DNA of 64,000 nt from Pelomonas cellulosilytica (GTDB lineage Bacteria; Pseudomonadota; Gammaproteobacteria; Burkholderiales; Burkholderiaceae_C): NCBI RefSeq assembly GCF_021353265.1, contig NZ_JAJTWU010000002.1, positions 62,001 through 126,000 of the forward strand, given 5' to 3'. The position numbers and the translations under genes are program-made. How positions within the stretch are numbered: the first letter of the stretch is position 1; every line of letters begins with the position of its first letter. Positions 41,609 to 50,420 of the stretch are shown piece by piece. The notes below the pieces were generated by a model that worked only from the letters and a program-made list of their open reading frames with translations, had not been told where the DNA came from and ran no database searches.

Positions 41609-42198
41609 CAGTACACGGTGTTGGGCGAGTCGCCCAGCAGCTCCTGCAGCAGCGCGCGGGCCTTCAGCAGCTCGCGGTTGATGCTGCGCGTGGACAGGCC
41701 GCGCAGCGTGGCGACCTCGGCGATGGTCAGGCCGGCAAAGCCGATCATCTCGATGAGCTCGTACAGCGTCTGGTCCAGCGTGCGCATGCGCTCCAGCGCC
41801 TGGTCCAGGCCGATCAGGTCCACGGCCTCGCTCTGCACGTCGGCCACGTCATCGGCGGCCGACAGCGTGACGAGCACGGCATCGCCGCCGCGCTTGTCGC
41901 GGCCCTCGGTGCGCAGGTGGTCGATGACGACCGAGCGCAGCACGCGGCCCACGTAGGCGAAGAACTGGCCGCGCGTGTCGCCCTGCAGCCCTTGCTGGTC
42001 AGCCATGCGCAGGAAGCCCTCGTGCACGAGCGCCGTCGTGTCCAGGCCGGCCACGCGACCGCCGGGGCCGCTCTGCGCCAGCCGAACGCGGGCCACGCGC
42101 TTGATCTCCGGGTACAGCGCCGCGTAGAGCTGCTGCAGCGCCGCCGCGTCGCCGCGGGCCGTGCCGACGAGGAGCTCGGTGATGCCCGGCGTGGTCAT
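41608..42198 (-). CDS. ECF-type RNA polymerase sigma factor (kinase-associated)
   Basis: Sigma factor of 196 residues of the Sigma70_ECF family. Region 2 includes DTTALVHEGFLRMAD and FFAYVGRVLRSVVIDHLR; region 4 is LYELIEMIGFAGLTIAEVA followed by LSTRSINRELLKARALL, a helix-turn-helix. No anti-sigma gene is present; the next gene is a membrane Ser/Thr kinase overlapping by one base, an organisation known for kinase-controlled ECF factors (ECF43-like). The start is four bases after the trpS stop, so all three genes are probably co-transcribed. Target promoters are unknown. Confidence 0.88.
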   Translation of the reverse strand: MTTPGITELLVGTARGDAAALQQLYAALYPEIKRVARVRLAQSGPGGRVAGLDTTALVHEGFLRMADQQGLQGDTRGQFFAYVGRVLRSVVIDHLRTEGRDKRGGDAVLVTLSAADDVADVQSEAVDLIGLDQALERMRTLDQTLYELIEMIGFAGLTIAEVATLRGLSTRSINRELLKARALLQELLGDSPNTVY

Positions 42199-42202
42199 GC
42201 GC

Positions 42203-43486
42203 TCACTCGGCCTGGAAGGCAGCCAGTGCCGCCGAGATGACCTCGTCGCTGGCTTCGCGCTGCACCGGTGCATCCGCGACCCAGCCTTCGCGCTTGAGCC
42301 GCGCGACCCACTGGCCGGCGTCGCGGCCCTGCTCGAAGCCGCGGCTCTGCAGCAGCAGCTCGCCGCCTGCCGACAGCAGCTTGAAGTAGAACTGGCCGTC
42401 CGCCTCGCGGTACTGCTTGAAGACCGGCAGCGCCGCCTTCTCGGCCTTGGCCACGGCCGTCGCGGCGCTGGCCGTGTAGGGACGCAGGCCGACGGCCGCG
42501 CGCAGCTCCTTCAGGAACGGTACGGCGATGGCGCGGGCCTTCTCCGCGCCACGCTGCAGGATGGCCTCCAACTGCGCCGGGTCGGCCATCAGCGCGTCAT
42601 AGCGCGCCCGCATCGGGCCGATCTGACCCTCGATGAGGGCCACCAGCTGCTGCTTGGCCTCGCCCCAGGACAGGCCGCCACGCAGTGCGGCACGGAAGGC
42701 GGCGCGCTGCTCGGGCGTGGCGAAGGCGTCGTAGATCGTCACGAGCGCCTGGCCTTCCGGGTCCTTCGGCTCGCCGGGCAGCTTGCTGTCCGTGACGATG
42801 CGCGCCACGGCCTCCTGCAAGGCCTTCGGCCCGCCCTCGAACAGCGGGATGACGTTGTCGTAGCTCTTGCTCATCTTGCGGCCGTCGAGGCCCGGCAGCA
42901 GCTCCATCTCGGCGTCCACGACGGCCTCGGGCAGCGTGAACAGCTCCCGGCCCTGGCCGAAGAGGTGGTTGAAGCGCTGGGCGATGTCGCGCGCCATCTC
43001 GATGTGCTGCACCTGGTCCTTGCCGACCGGCACGCGGTGGGCGTTGAACATCAGGATGTCGGCGGCCATCAGCACCGGGTAGCTGAACAGGCCCATCGTC
43101 ACGTGCGCGTCGGGCTCCTCGCCGGCAGCCGTGGCGGCGTCCACGGCGGCCTTGTAGGCATGCGCCCGGTTCATCTGGCCCTTGGCCGTCACGCAGGTCA
43201 GCAGCCAGGTCAGCTCCGGGATCTCGGGGATGTCGCTCTGGCGGTAGAACGTGACGCGCTCCGGGTCCAGCCCGGCGGCCAGCCAGGTGGCGGCGATGGC
43301 GCGGCTGGAGCGGGCGATGCGGTCCGGCTCGTCGCACTTGATCAGTGCGTGGAAGTCGGCCATGAAGTAGAAGCTCTCCACGCCGGGCGTGCGGCTGGCT
43401 GCGATGGCCGGGCGGATGGCGCCGACGTAGTTGCCGAGGTGCAGGGTGCCGGTCGTGGTGATGCCGGTCAGGACGCGGTGGGACAT
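42203..43486 (-). CDS. trpS: Tryptophanyl-tRNA synthetase with C-terminal YegP-like extension
   Basis: Class I synthetase of 427 residues that charges tRNA-Trp. The HIGH-like motif is [11 protein letters not shown] near residue 14 and the KMSKS signature is [10 protein letters not shown] near 210. After the anticodon-binding helical part (to about 340), an added C-terminal module appears, [20 protein letters not shown] with a following [11 protein letters not shown], which resembles the DUF1508/YegP fold. The usual enzyme is about 330-350 residues. The ATG at 43486 (MSHRVLTG) fits homologues. The ECF sigma gene begins four bases after its stop. Confidence 0.94.
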   Translation of the reverse strand: MSHRVLTGITTTGTLHLGNYVGAIRPAIAASRTPGVESFYFMADFHALIKCDEPDRIARSSRAIAATWLAAGLDPERVTFYRQSDIPEIPELTWLLTCVTAKGQMNRAHAYKAAVDAATAAGEEPDAHVTMGLFSYPVLMAADILMFNAHRVPVGKDQVQHIEMARDIAQRFNHLFGQGRELFTLPEAVVDAEMELLPGLDGRKMSKSYDNVIPLFEGGPKALQEAVARIVTDSKLPGEPKDPEGQALVTIYDAFATPEQRAAFRAALRGGLSWGEAKQQLVALIEGQIGPMRARYDALMADPAQLEAILQRGAEKARAIAVPFLKELRAAVGLRPYTASAATAVAKAEKAALPVFKQYREADGQFYFKLLSAGGELLLQSRGFEQGRDAGQWVARLKREGWVADAPVQREASDEVISAALAAFQAE

Positions 43487-43565
43487 GGGGCGCTGTCGCA
43501 AGAAAAACAGCCCGGATTGTGGCGTCAGCGGCGCTTGTGCGCTGACGCCACGGTGCCCAGCCGGT

Positions 43566-45500
43566 TCAGAGCGGGCAGATCGCCGGGTCGGCCGGCTCGG
43601 GCAGCCGTTTGGTGTCGCTGCGCGTTTCTTTGCCGCTCAGGCCGCCGCCCACCGGCCACCAGGGCTTGGTCTCGTGCGCACTGAACTGGCAGGGGCCCGC
43701 GGGCCACGGGAAGGGCAGGCGGCCGGTAAAGCCGGGCCACTGGCCGGTCGCCGGGGCGACCAGCACGTCCGTCAGGCCCGCGCCCTCGCTGCCGGGCTGC
43801 CAGGCGGCGACGAAGGCGTCGCTGAGGTTGGCCAGGTCGTTGACGTACAGCGGGCGGCCCGAGTACAGCAGCGTGACGACCGGCGCACCGCGCCCGGCCA
43901 CGCGCTGCAGTACGGCAGCGTCCTGTGGCTGACGGCGGCTGAAGCGCAGGTTCTCGGTCAGCCGCACATCGCCCTCGCCCTCGGCGTATGGCGTCTCGGC
44001 CAGCACGGCGATGACGGCGTCGAACTTCTGCGGGTCGCTGTGGCTGCCGTCGGCATCGAAGGTTACCTGGGCCGCACCCAGGCGCTGGCGCAGCGCCGCG
44101 AGCAGCGACGTGGCCTGCGGATAGTCGGCGTTGGTCGTGTCGCGGCCCTGCCAGGTGATGCTCCAGCCACCGGCCTGGTGGGGCAGGCTGTCGGCCGCGG
44201 TACCGACGACGAGCACGCGGGCGCCGGCCTTCAGCGGCAGCAGGCCCGGCTTGTGCTTCAGCAACACGAGGGATTCGCGCACGGCGCGGCGCGCCAGCTC
44301 CGGCGCCTGCAGCGCCTCCATCGTGGCCGGCACGTCGGTGGGGACCCGCATGCTGAACTTCACGCGCAGGATGCGTCGCACCGCATCGTCGATGCGGGCC
44401 AGCGGCACGCGGCCCTGCTCGACGTCGCGCTGCAGATTGGCGTGGAAGGTCTTCCACTGGTACGGCACCATGATGACGTCGATGCCGGCATTGATCGCCT
44501 CCGGGCAGCTCTCGGCCGTGCAGCCCGGCACCTGCGCGATGCCGTCCCAGTCGCTGACGATCAGGCCGTCGAAGGCCAGGCGCTGCTTCAGCACGTCGGT
44601 CAGCAGCGTCTTGTTGCCATGCATCTTGCCGTGCTGCACGAAAGCGGCGGTGTCGGTCCAGCTGCTGAACGAAGCCATGGCCGTCAGCACGCCGGCGTCC
44701 AGCGCGCCGAGGTAACCGGCGCCATGCACCTGGGCCAGCTCCTCGGGCGTTGTGTTCGTCACGCCCTGGTCGATGCCGCGGCGCGTGCCGCCATCGCCGA
44801 CGAAGTGCTTGGCCGTGGCCAGCACGCCGCGGCCGTCCTTCAGGCCGTCCTGCAGCCCCTCGACGGCGGCCTGGCCCAGCCGCTTCACGAGGGCCGGGTC
44901 CACGCCGAAGCTCTCGTAGGTGCGGCCCCAGCGCACGTCCTGCACGACGGCCAGCGTCGGCGCGAACGCCCATTGCACGCCAGTGGCGCGCACCGCGCGG
45001 GCCGTGGCGCGGCCGATGTCGCGCACGAGGTCGGCGTCGCGTGTGGCGCCCAGCGCGATGTTGTGCGGGAACAGCGTCGCGCCGCGCACGTTGTTGTGGC
45101 CGTGGACGGCGTCCGTACCCCACAGCAGCGGCACGCCGGGAGTGGCCTGCTGGGCCGCGGCCTGATATTGGTCGGACAGCGCGCGCCACTGCGCCGGCGT
45201 CGCCGCACGGTCCTGGCCGGGCCAGCCGCCGCCGCCATTGAGCACCGTGCCGATGGCGTACTCGCGCACTTCGTCGGGCGTGATGGCGCGGATCTCGGGC
45301 TGCACCATCTGGCCGATCTTCTGGCGCAGCGTCAGTGTCTTCAGCGTGGCCTCCACGCGCGCTTCGACGGCCGGGTCGCGTTGCGGCTGGCGCGCCGGCC
45401 AGGCCTGCACGATGGCATCGGCCTCGGCGGCGCCCGCGCCGGCGGCGAAGGCGATCAAAGTGGCAGTCAGGGAGGGAAGGAGCAGGGCGGAGGGCTTCAT
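43566..45500 (-). CDS. Glycoside hydrolase family 3 beta-glucosidase/exoglucanase, Sec-exported
   Basis: A 644-residue GH3 enzyme closest in style to exo-1,3/1,4-beta-glucanases (ExoP/Cel3-like). The signal peptide [20 protein letters not shown] ends at GAGAA, so the protein is periplasmic or secreted. The N-domain has [34 protein letters not shown] and the nucleophile Asp317 in [11 protein letters not shown]. The second domain shows [18 protein letters not shown] and [13 protein letters not shown] strands. There is no fibronectin-like tail, unlike the GH3 at 1910-4219. I chose the ATG at 45500 because AGGA lies five bases before it. It likely degrades beta-glucan fragments. Confidence 0.9.
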   Translation of the reverse strand: MKPSALLLPSLTATLIAFAAGAGAAEADAIVQAWPARQPQRDPAVEARVEATLKTLTLRQKIGQMVQPEIRAITPDEVREYAIGTVLNGGGGWPGQDRAATPAQWRALSDQYQAAAQQATPGVPLLWGTDAVHGHNNVRGATLFPHNIALGATRDADLVRDIGRATARAVRATGVQWAFAPTLAVVQDVRWGRTYESFGVDPALVKRLGQAAVEGLQDGLKDGRGVLATAKHFVGDGGTRRGIDQGVTNTTPEELAQVHGAGYLGALDAGVLTAMASFSSWTDTAAFVQHGKMHGNKTLLTDVLKQRLAFDGLIVSDWDGIAQVPGCTAESCPEAINAGIDVIMVPYQWKTFHANLQRDVEQGRVPLARIDDAVRRILRVKFSMRVPTDVPATMEALQAPELARRAVRESLVLLKHKPGLLPLKAGARVLVVGTAADSLPHQAGGWSITWQGRDTTNADYPQATSLLAALRQRLGAAQVTFDADGSHSDPQKFDAVIAVLAETPYAEGEGDVRLTENLRFSRRQPQDAAVLQRVAGRGAPVVTLLYSGRPLYVNDLANLSDAFVAAWQPGSEGAGLTDVLVAPATGQWPGFTGRLPFPWPAGPCQFSAHETKPWWPVGGGLSGKETRSDTKRLPEPADPAICPL

Positions 45501-45609
45501 CGTCATCCTGTGGCGGTTGAGACGGTCTCGGGGTGCTGACCGCGCCAGCGGCGCGGCGGGGGACAACTGTGCCGCATTTGGGCCCGCCTGCGGCGCGGGG
45601 GCACAGGCG

Positions 45610-46446
45610 TCAGCGCGCCATCGCCTCGCCCATGCGGATCTTGCCGCCGGGCTGCCAGGCCGGGTTGAACTGCAGAGGCGACTTTTCGAAGAGCATGACC
45701 ACCGTCGAGCCCAGCAGGAAGCGGCCCATCTCGTCGCCCTGCTTCAGCGCGACCTGGCCGGGCACGTAATCCCACTCGCGCACGGGGCCGCGGCGGCTGA
45801 TGCTGCCGTGCCAGACGGTGGCCATGCTGCCGACGATGGTCGCGCCCACCAGCACCAGCACCCATGTGCCCAGCGTGTCGTTCTCGAACACGCAGACCAC
45901 GCGCTCGTTGCGTGCGAACAGGCCCGGCACCCCGCGGGCCGTCGTCGGGTTCACCGAGAACAGCGCGCCCGGCACGTGCACCATGCGCAGCAGCCGGCCG
46001 TCGGCCGGCATGTGGATGCGGTGGTAGTCCTTGGGGCTCAGGTAGAGGTTGGCGAACAGCCCGTCGCGGAACTTCGCGGCCAGCTGTGCGTCGCCGCCGA
46101 CCAGCGCCGTCGTCGTGAAATGCTGGCCCTTGGCCTGGAAGACCTGGTCGCCCTCGATGCGGCCGACCTGGCTGATCGCGCCGTCCACCGGGCACACCAG
46201 CGGCGCCTGCGCGATCGGCCGCGCGCCGGGCTTCAGCGCCCGCGTGAAGAAGTCGTTGAACGTCGCGTAGGCGGTGATGCTGGGCTCGGCCGCCTCGTCC
46301 ATGTTGACGCCATAGCGCGCGACGAAACGCCGGATCGTCGCCGTCGTCATGCCACCGCGCGGCTTGCTGGCGATGCGCCCGGCCAGGCGCGTCATGGCGC
46401 GCTTGGGCAGCAGGTATTGGGGGAGGACTTTGAGGCGATCGGACAT
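45610..46446 (-). CDS. psd: Phosphatidylserine decarboxylase proenzyme
   Basis: Makes phosphatidylethanolamine from phosphatidylserine at the inner membrane. The 278-residue proenzyme has the self-cleavage site LGST (GRFLLGSTVVML) near residue 243, whose Ser becomes the pyruvoyl group. The catalytic Asp is in CPVDGAISQVG and the His in SPKDYHRIHMPADG. It is the classical PSD-type I with a short alpha chain of about 35 residues. The start MSDRLKVLP fits homologues. It stands alone, between the GH3 gene and the small HTH gene; no pssA is present here. Confidence 0.95.
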   Translation of the reverse strand: MSDRLKVLPQYLLPKRAMTRLAGRIASKPRGGMTTATIRRFVARYGVNMDEAAEPSITAYATFNDFFTRALKPGARPIAQAPLVCPVDGAISQVGRIEGDQVFQAKGQHFTTTALVGGDAQLAAKFRDGLFANLYLSPKDYHRIHMPADGRLLRMVHVPGALFSVNPTTARGVPGLFARNERVVCVFENDTLGTWVLVLVGATIVGSMATVWHGSISRRGPVREWDYVPGQVALKQGDEMGRFLLGSTVVMLFEKSPLQFNPAWQPGGKIRMGEAMAR

Positions 46447-46496
46447 GGCAGGGTCCCTGCAAGGGTCGCGGATTCTAGGAGTGCCGCCGTCGGTCG

Positions 46497-46814
46497 CTAG
46501 CCGGACCGCCAGGGCGCCACGACACGGCGTAGCGGTGCGGTCGTCGTGGCTTCGACATCCGCGTCCAGCAGCCCGCGGCGCTTGAGGTGCCGCACGGCGG
46601 CCTGCACGGTGGACTTGGCCAGGCCCGTGCGCGTGGCGATCTCCTGCAGGCTCAGCGGCACCGCGTCCTGGCGCCGGCGCTGCGCCTCGCAGGCCAGGCA
46701 TAGGTAGACGAGAAAGGCTGACGGGCGGCGGTCATGGCCGCAGAGGTCGGCCATCAGCGTGTCGACGACATAGGCGTCGAGCTGGTGCGGCCGGGGCGCG
46801 GGTGGCGTTCGCAT
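46497..46814 (-). CDS. Small helix-turn-helix protein
   Basis: A 105-residue protein with a winged-helix segment: LSLQEIATRTGLAKSTVQAAV followed by RHLKRRGLLD, typical of DNA-binding HTH of the GntR/replication-initiator kind. There is no effector domain, so it may act as a minimal regulator. It lies 50 bp upstream of psd on the same strand and diverges from the VOC gene across 90 bp. The target is unknown. Confidence 0.72.
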   Translation of the reverse strand: MRTPPAPRPHQLDAYVVDTLMADLCGHDRRPSAFLVYLCLACEAQRRRQDAVPLSLQEIATRTGLAKSTVQAAVRHLKRRGLLDADVEATTTAPLRRVVAPWRSG

Positions 46815-46904
46815 GCCGATGAATGCTATAGCAACGATCGAACGGGGCGCCTGTCCGGCGCTTCCACAATCGCGGCACGCCCTCGTTCACGTCCGGAGCT
46901 TTCC

Positions 46905-47270
46905 ATGATCACTCACGTCAAGTTCGTCGGCATCCCGGTTGCAGACCCGGCTCGCGCGCTGGCCTTCTACCGCGACCAGCTCGGCTTCGCCGTTGCGACC
47001 GACCAGCCGATGGGGCCCGGCAAGCGCTGGATCGAGCTGCGCATCGCGCATTCGGCCACGCGCGTCGTGCTGTTCACGCCCGAGGGCCACGAGGACCGCA
47101 TCGGCACCTTCTTCAACGGCTCCATCGCCTGCGACGACGTCGAGGCCACCTACCGGCAGCTGCAGCAGCGCGGCGTCGAGTTCGTCGAGCCGCCAACGGC
47201 CCAGCCCTGGGGCACGTTCGCCAAGTTCAAGGACTCCGAGGGCAACGTCTTCGTGCTGTCCTCAGGCTGA
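46905..47270 (+). CDS. VOC family protein
   Basis: A 121-residue glyoxalase-fold protein beginning MITHVKFVGIPVADPARALA and ending FAKFKDSEGNVFVLSSG. It has the two beta-alpha-beta-beta-beta modules and an Asp/Glu-rich C-terminal metal-ligand region typical of small VOC proteins of the PhnB/glyoxalase-like group. The substrate is unknown. CGGAG lies ten bases before the ATG. A frame extending upstream to 46734 overlaps the divergent HTH gene and is rejected. Confidence 0.82.
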   Translation: MITHVKFVGIPVADPARALAFYRDQLGFAVATDQPMGPGKRWIELRIAHSATRVVLFTPEGHEDRIGTFFNGSIACDDVEATYRQLQQRGVEFVEPPTAQPWGTFAKFKDSEGNVFVLSSG

Positions 47271-47313
47271 GGCCGCCGGCCGCCGGCCGGCGCCGCGGCG
47301 ACAATTCGCGCCG

Positions 47314-48111
47314 ATGCCTTTCGTCCACAGCTCCTTCTACCGCTTCACCCCCGTGCCCGACCCCACCGGCTTCGCCGAGTGGATGCGTGAACGCGGTGCG
47401 GCGCTGGCACTCGGTGGCGTCGTGCTGGTGGCCGAGGAGGGCCTGAGCGCGGCCATCGCCGGCGAGGCCGACGCCGTGCGGGCGATGGAGGCCGAGCTCC
47501 AGGCCCGGCCCGGGCTGGCCGGCCTGCGCTTCAAGCACAACGCCTGCGAGCGCCGACCGTTCAGCCGGCTCAAGGTCAGCGTCAAGCGCGAGATCGTCGC
47601 CTTCGGTGTGCCGGGCGTGAAGGGCGACGCCACCGACACCCACGTCAGCCCGCAGCGCTGGCGCGAGCTGCTCGACGACCCGGACACCGTCGTCCTCGAC
47701 AACCGCAACACGTTCGAGTTCCAGCTGGGCCGCTTCCGCGGCGCCGTGGATCCGGGTGTGGCGCGCTTCCGCGACTTCCCGGCCTATGTCGATGCGCACC
47801 GCGACGCCTGGCGGGGCAAGACGGTCGCGATGTACTGCACCGGCGGCATCCGCTGCGAGAAGACTGCGGCCTGGATGCAGCAGCAAGGCCTGCAGGTGGC
47901 GCAGCTGGACGGCGGCATCCTGAGCTTCTTCGAAGCCTTCCCCGACGCGGCGCGCGACTGGCAGGGCGAGTGCTATGTCTTCGACAAGCGCATCGCCATC
48001 GACGCGGCAGGCCGCGAGACCGGCACGACGGCCGAAGCCGTGTTCACAGACCCGGCCGACGCCTGGCGTCTGAACCGCGCCCGACGGCTGGACCCGACCG
48101 CGGAAGATTGA
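47314..48111 (+). CDS. trhO: tRNA uridine-34 hydroxylase (rhodanese-related)
   Basis: A 265-residue TrhO/YceA-type protein that hydroxylates U34 of tRNAs on the way to 5-methoxyuridine or cmo5U. The N-terminal acylphosphatase-like domain covers 1-90 (LVAEEGLSAAIAGEADAV). The rhodanese domain follows with VLDNRNTFEFQLG and the active-site loop YCTGGIRCEK, Cys near residue 186. The usual family is 300-350 residues, so this is a short version with a reduced C-terminus. The start at MPFVHSSF is 43 bp after the VOC gene. Confidence 0.88.
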   Translation: MPFVHSSFYRFTPVPDPTGFAEWMRERGAALALGGVVLVAEEGLSAAIAGEADAVRAMEAELQARPGLAGLRFKHNACERRPFSRLKVSVKREIVAFGVPGVKGDATDTHVSPQRWRELLDDPDTVVLDNRNTFEFQLGRFRGAVDPGVARFRDFPAYVDAHRDAWRGKTVAMYCTGGIRCEKTAAWMQQQGLQVAQLDGGILSFFEAFPDAARDWQGECYVFDKRIAIDAAGRETGTTAEAVFTDPADAWRLNRARRLDPTAED

Positions 48112-48216
48112 TGCCCGTAGCGCGGAACAAAGCTTCCGCGCGCTGGCCGCCGCGCCGCAGCACAAACGCAGACAATCCCAACGCGCGCCGCTTGCGCGCA
48201 CTGCCTTCCACCATCG

Positions 48217-49518
48217 ATGTCCCACCTGATCGTCCACGGCGGCACGCCCCTCTCGGGCCGCATCGTTCCCTCGGCCAACAAGAACGCCGTCCTGCCCATC
48301 CTCTGCGCGACGCTGCTGACCCGGCAGCCCGTGCGCCTGCGCGGCGTGCCCGAGATCACCGACGTGAAGAAGATCGTCGAGGTCTTCCGCAAGCTCGGCT
48401 CCAAGGTCGAGCTGGACTTCAAGACCGGCATCCTCGACGTCCACCACCAGGACACGCACTTCGACCCCTCGGTGGACCGCCTGCCCGAGGAAATGCGCTC
48501 GTCCATCATGCTGGTGCCCGGCCTGATGGCCCGCTTCGGCGCGGCGCGCATCGAGGACGACGTCAAGGGCTGTACGCTGGGTGCGCGCGAGATCGACCCG
48601 CACGTGGAAGTCTTCGAGCGTTTCGGCGCCGAGGTCGAGCGCCTGCCCGACGGCCTGGTGCTGCGCGTGAACCGTCCGCTGAAAGCCAATGCGCACTGGA
48701 CGGACTACGCTTCCGTCACGACGACCGAGAACTTCGTGCTGTGCGCGGCGCTGGCCGACGGCGTGTCCACGCTGACCAATGCCGCCAGCGAGCCGCATGT
48801 GCAGGAGTTCTGCAACTTCATGTCCATGCTGGGCGCGAAGATCGAAGGCCATGGCACCTCCAAGCTGAAGATCACCGGCGTGAAGGACCTCGGCGGCGCC
48901 GACTACACGTTTACTGAAGACTTCCACGAGATCGTCACCTTCCTCGCGCTGGGCGCCATCACCGGCGGCAACGTGCAGGTCAAGAACGGTGCGCCGGAGA
49001 TGTTCCCGCTGCTGGACCGCACGTTCGCGAAGTTCGGCGTGCAGATCGTGCACGAGGATGGCTGGAGCCGCTGCGTCGTCGATGGCCCGCTGAAGGTTAA
49101 GGAGCCGTTCACGCGCAACATCCTGCAGAAGGTGGAAGCCGCGCCCTGGCCCTATGTGCCGGTGGACCTGCTGCCCATCTTCGTCGCGCTCGGCATCAAG
49201 GCCGAGGGCAGCGTGATGTTCTGGAACAAGGTCTACGACGGCGCGATGGGCTGGACCAGCGAGCTCGCCAAGTTCGGTGGCCATGCCTTCCTGAGCGACC
49301 CGCACCGCATGATCACCTTCGGCGGCAAGCCGCTGAGCCCGGCCGAGGTCGAGAGCCCCTACATCATCCGCGTGGCCATCGCGCTGCTGATGGTGGCGGC
49401 CAGCATCCCCGGCAAGAGCGTGATCAAGAACGCCACGCCCATCCGCCGTGCGCACCCGAACTTTGTCGAGCACATCGGCGAGCTGGGCGCACGTATGGAG
49501 TGGGTCGAAGGCGATTGA
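48217..49518 (+). CDS. Divergent MurA-type UDP-N-acetylglucosamine 1-carboxyvinyltransferase
   Basis: A 433-residue EPT-fold enzyme. MurA transfers enolpyruvyl from PEP to UDP-GlcNAc in peptidoglycan synthesis. Key positions survive: Lys22-Asn23 in SANKNAVLPILCA, the lid Cys119 in KGCTLGAREID (target of fosfomycin in MurA), an Arg at 124 and an Asp in PYVPVDLLPIFVAL. Much of the rest departs from the usual MurA: no GGCTIGARPVDLH consensus, no FPTDMQAQ and no YERIEDKL. It is not in the usual hisG/ibaG neighbourhood, so it is probably a second, specialised paralogue. It overlaps the next start by four bases. Confidence 0.82.
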   Translation: MSHLIVHGGTPLSGRIVPSANKNAVLPILCATLLTRQPVRLRGVPEITDVKKIVEVFRKLGSKVELDFKTGILDVHHQDTHFDPSVDRLPEEMRSSIMLVPGLMARFGAARIEDDVKGCTLGAREIDPHVEVFERFGAEVERLPDGLVLRVNRPLKANAHWTDYASVTTTENFVLCAALADGVSTLTNAASEPHVQEFCNFMSMLGAKIEGHGTSKLKITGVKDLGGADYTFTEDFHEIVTFLALGAITGGNVQVKNGAPEMFPLLDRTFAKFGVQIVHEDGWSRCVVDGPLKVKEPFTRNILQKVEAAPWPYVPVDLLPIFVALGIKAEGSVMFWNKVYDGAMGWTSELAKFGGHAFLSDPHRMITFGGKPLSPAEVESPYIIRVAIALLMVAASIPGKSVIKNATPIRRAHPNFVEHIGELGARMEWVEGD

Positions 49519-50420
49519 GCCGTCCTCGCAAGCCGACGCTGCCGCTGCGTGACGGCGTCGGCGCCAGCGCGGTGTTCTGCCCGCCGGGGCTGTGGGCGAC
49601 GATGGCGGCCTTCCTCGTCGAGCGGCTGCCGCGCGTTGCCGACTGGCCCGAGCGGCTGGCCCGTGGCGACGTGGTGGACGACGACGGCCGACCCGTCGAT
49701 GCGGCCTATCGCGGCAACCGCCGCGTCTACTATTGGCGGCATCTCGACGACGAGCCGGTCGTGCCGTTCGAGGAGCGCATCGTCTTCCAGGACGAACACC
49801 TGCTCGTCGCCGACAAGCCGCACTTCCTGCCCGTCTCACCGGTGGGCCTGTACGCACGGCAGACGCTGATGGCGCGGCTGCGCCACAAGACGGGCCTGGC
49901 CGACCTCATCCCCATCCACCGCCTGGACCGCGAGACTGCGGGCCTCGTCGTCTTCAGCGTGCGCCCGCAGGACCGTGACGCCTACCACCGGCTGTTCCGC
50001 GAGCGGGCCGTCGACAAGGTCTATGACGCCATCGCGCCGGCCGGCGACGGGCCCTGGCCGCGCGTCGTGCGACACCGGCTCATGGAGCCCGACACCGAGC
50101 AGTTTCTGCAGATGCAGGTGGTGGACGGCGAGCCCAACGCCGAGACGCGCGTCGACCTCGTCGAGCGTTGGGCCGGCGGACTCGCGCGCTACGAGCTGCG
50201 GCCGCTGACCGGCGCCCGCCACCAGCTGCGCGCGCAGATGAACGCGCTGGGCCTGCCCATCGTCGGCGACCGTGTCTACCCGGTGCTGCAGCCGCACGAG
50301 AACCCGCCGCGCTTCGACGCGCCGCTGCAGCTCGTCGCCCGCGAGATCGCCTTCGTGGACCCGGTCACCGGCGCGTCACGGCGCTTCGCGCGCGACACCG
50401 CCACAATCGTGGCCTCATGA
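49515..50420 (+). CDS. RluA-family pseudouridine synthase
   Basis: Isomerises uridine to pseudouridine in rRNA or tRNA. The 301-residue protein has the catalytic Asp in IHRLDRETAGLVVF near residue 140, and the C-terminal GARHQLRAQMNALGLPIVGD. The likely start is the TTG at 49515, which overlaps the MurA stop (TTGA) and gives the N-terminus MSRPRKPTLPLRDGV, the form typical of Burkholderiales homologues; a GTG at 49500 is the alternative. The N-terminal 60 residues are an S4-less extension. The exact target uridine cannot be told. Confidence 0.87.
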   Translation: MSRPRKPTLPLRDGVGASAVFCPPGLWATMAAFLVERLPRVADWPERLARGDVVDDDGRPVDAAYRGNRRVYYWRHLDDEPVVPFEERIVFQDEHLLVADKPHFLPVSPVGLYARQTLMARLRHKTGLADLIPIHRLDRETAGLVVFSVRPQDRDAYHRLFRERAVDKVYDAIAPAGDGPWPRVVRHRLMEPDTEQFLQMQVVDGEPNAETRVDLVERWAGGLARYELRPLTGARHQLRAQMNALGLPIVGDRVYPVLQPHENPPRFDAPLQLVAREIAFVDPVTGASRRFARDTATIVAS

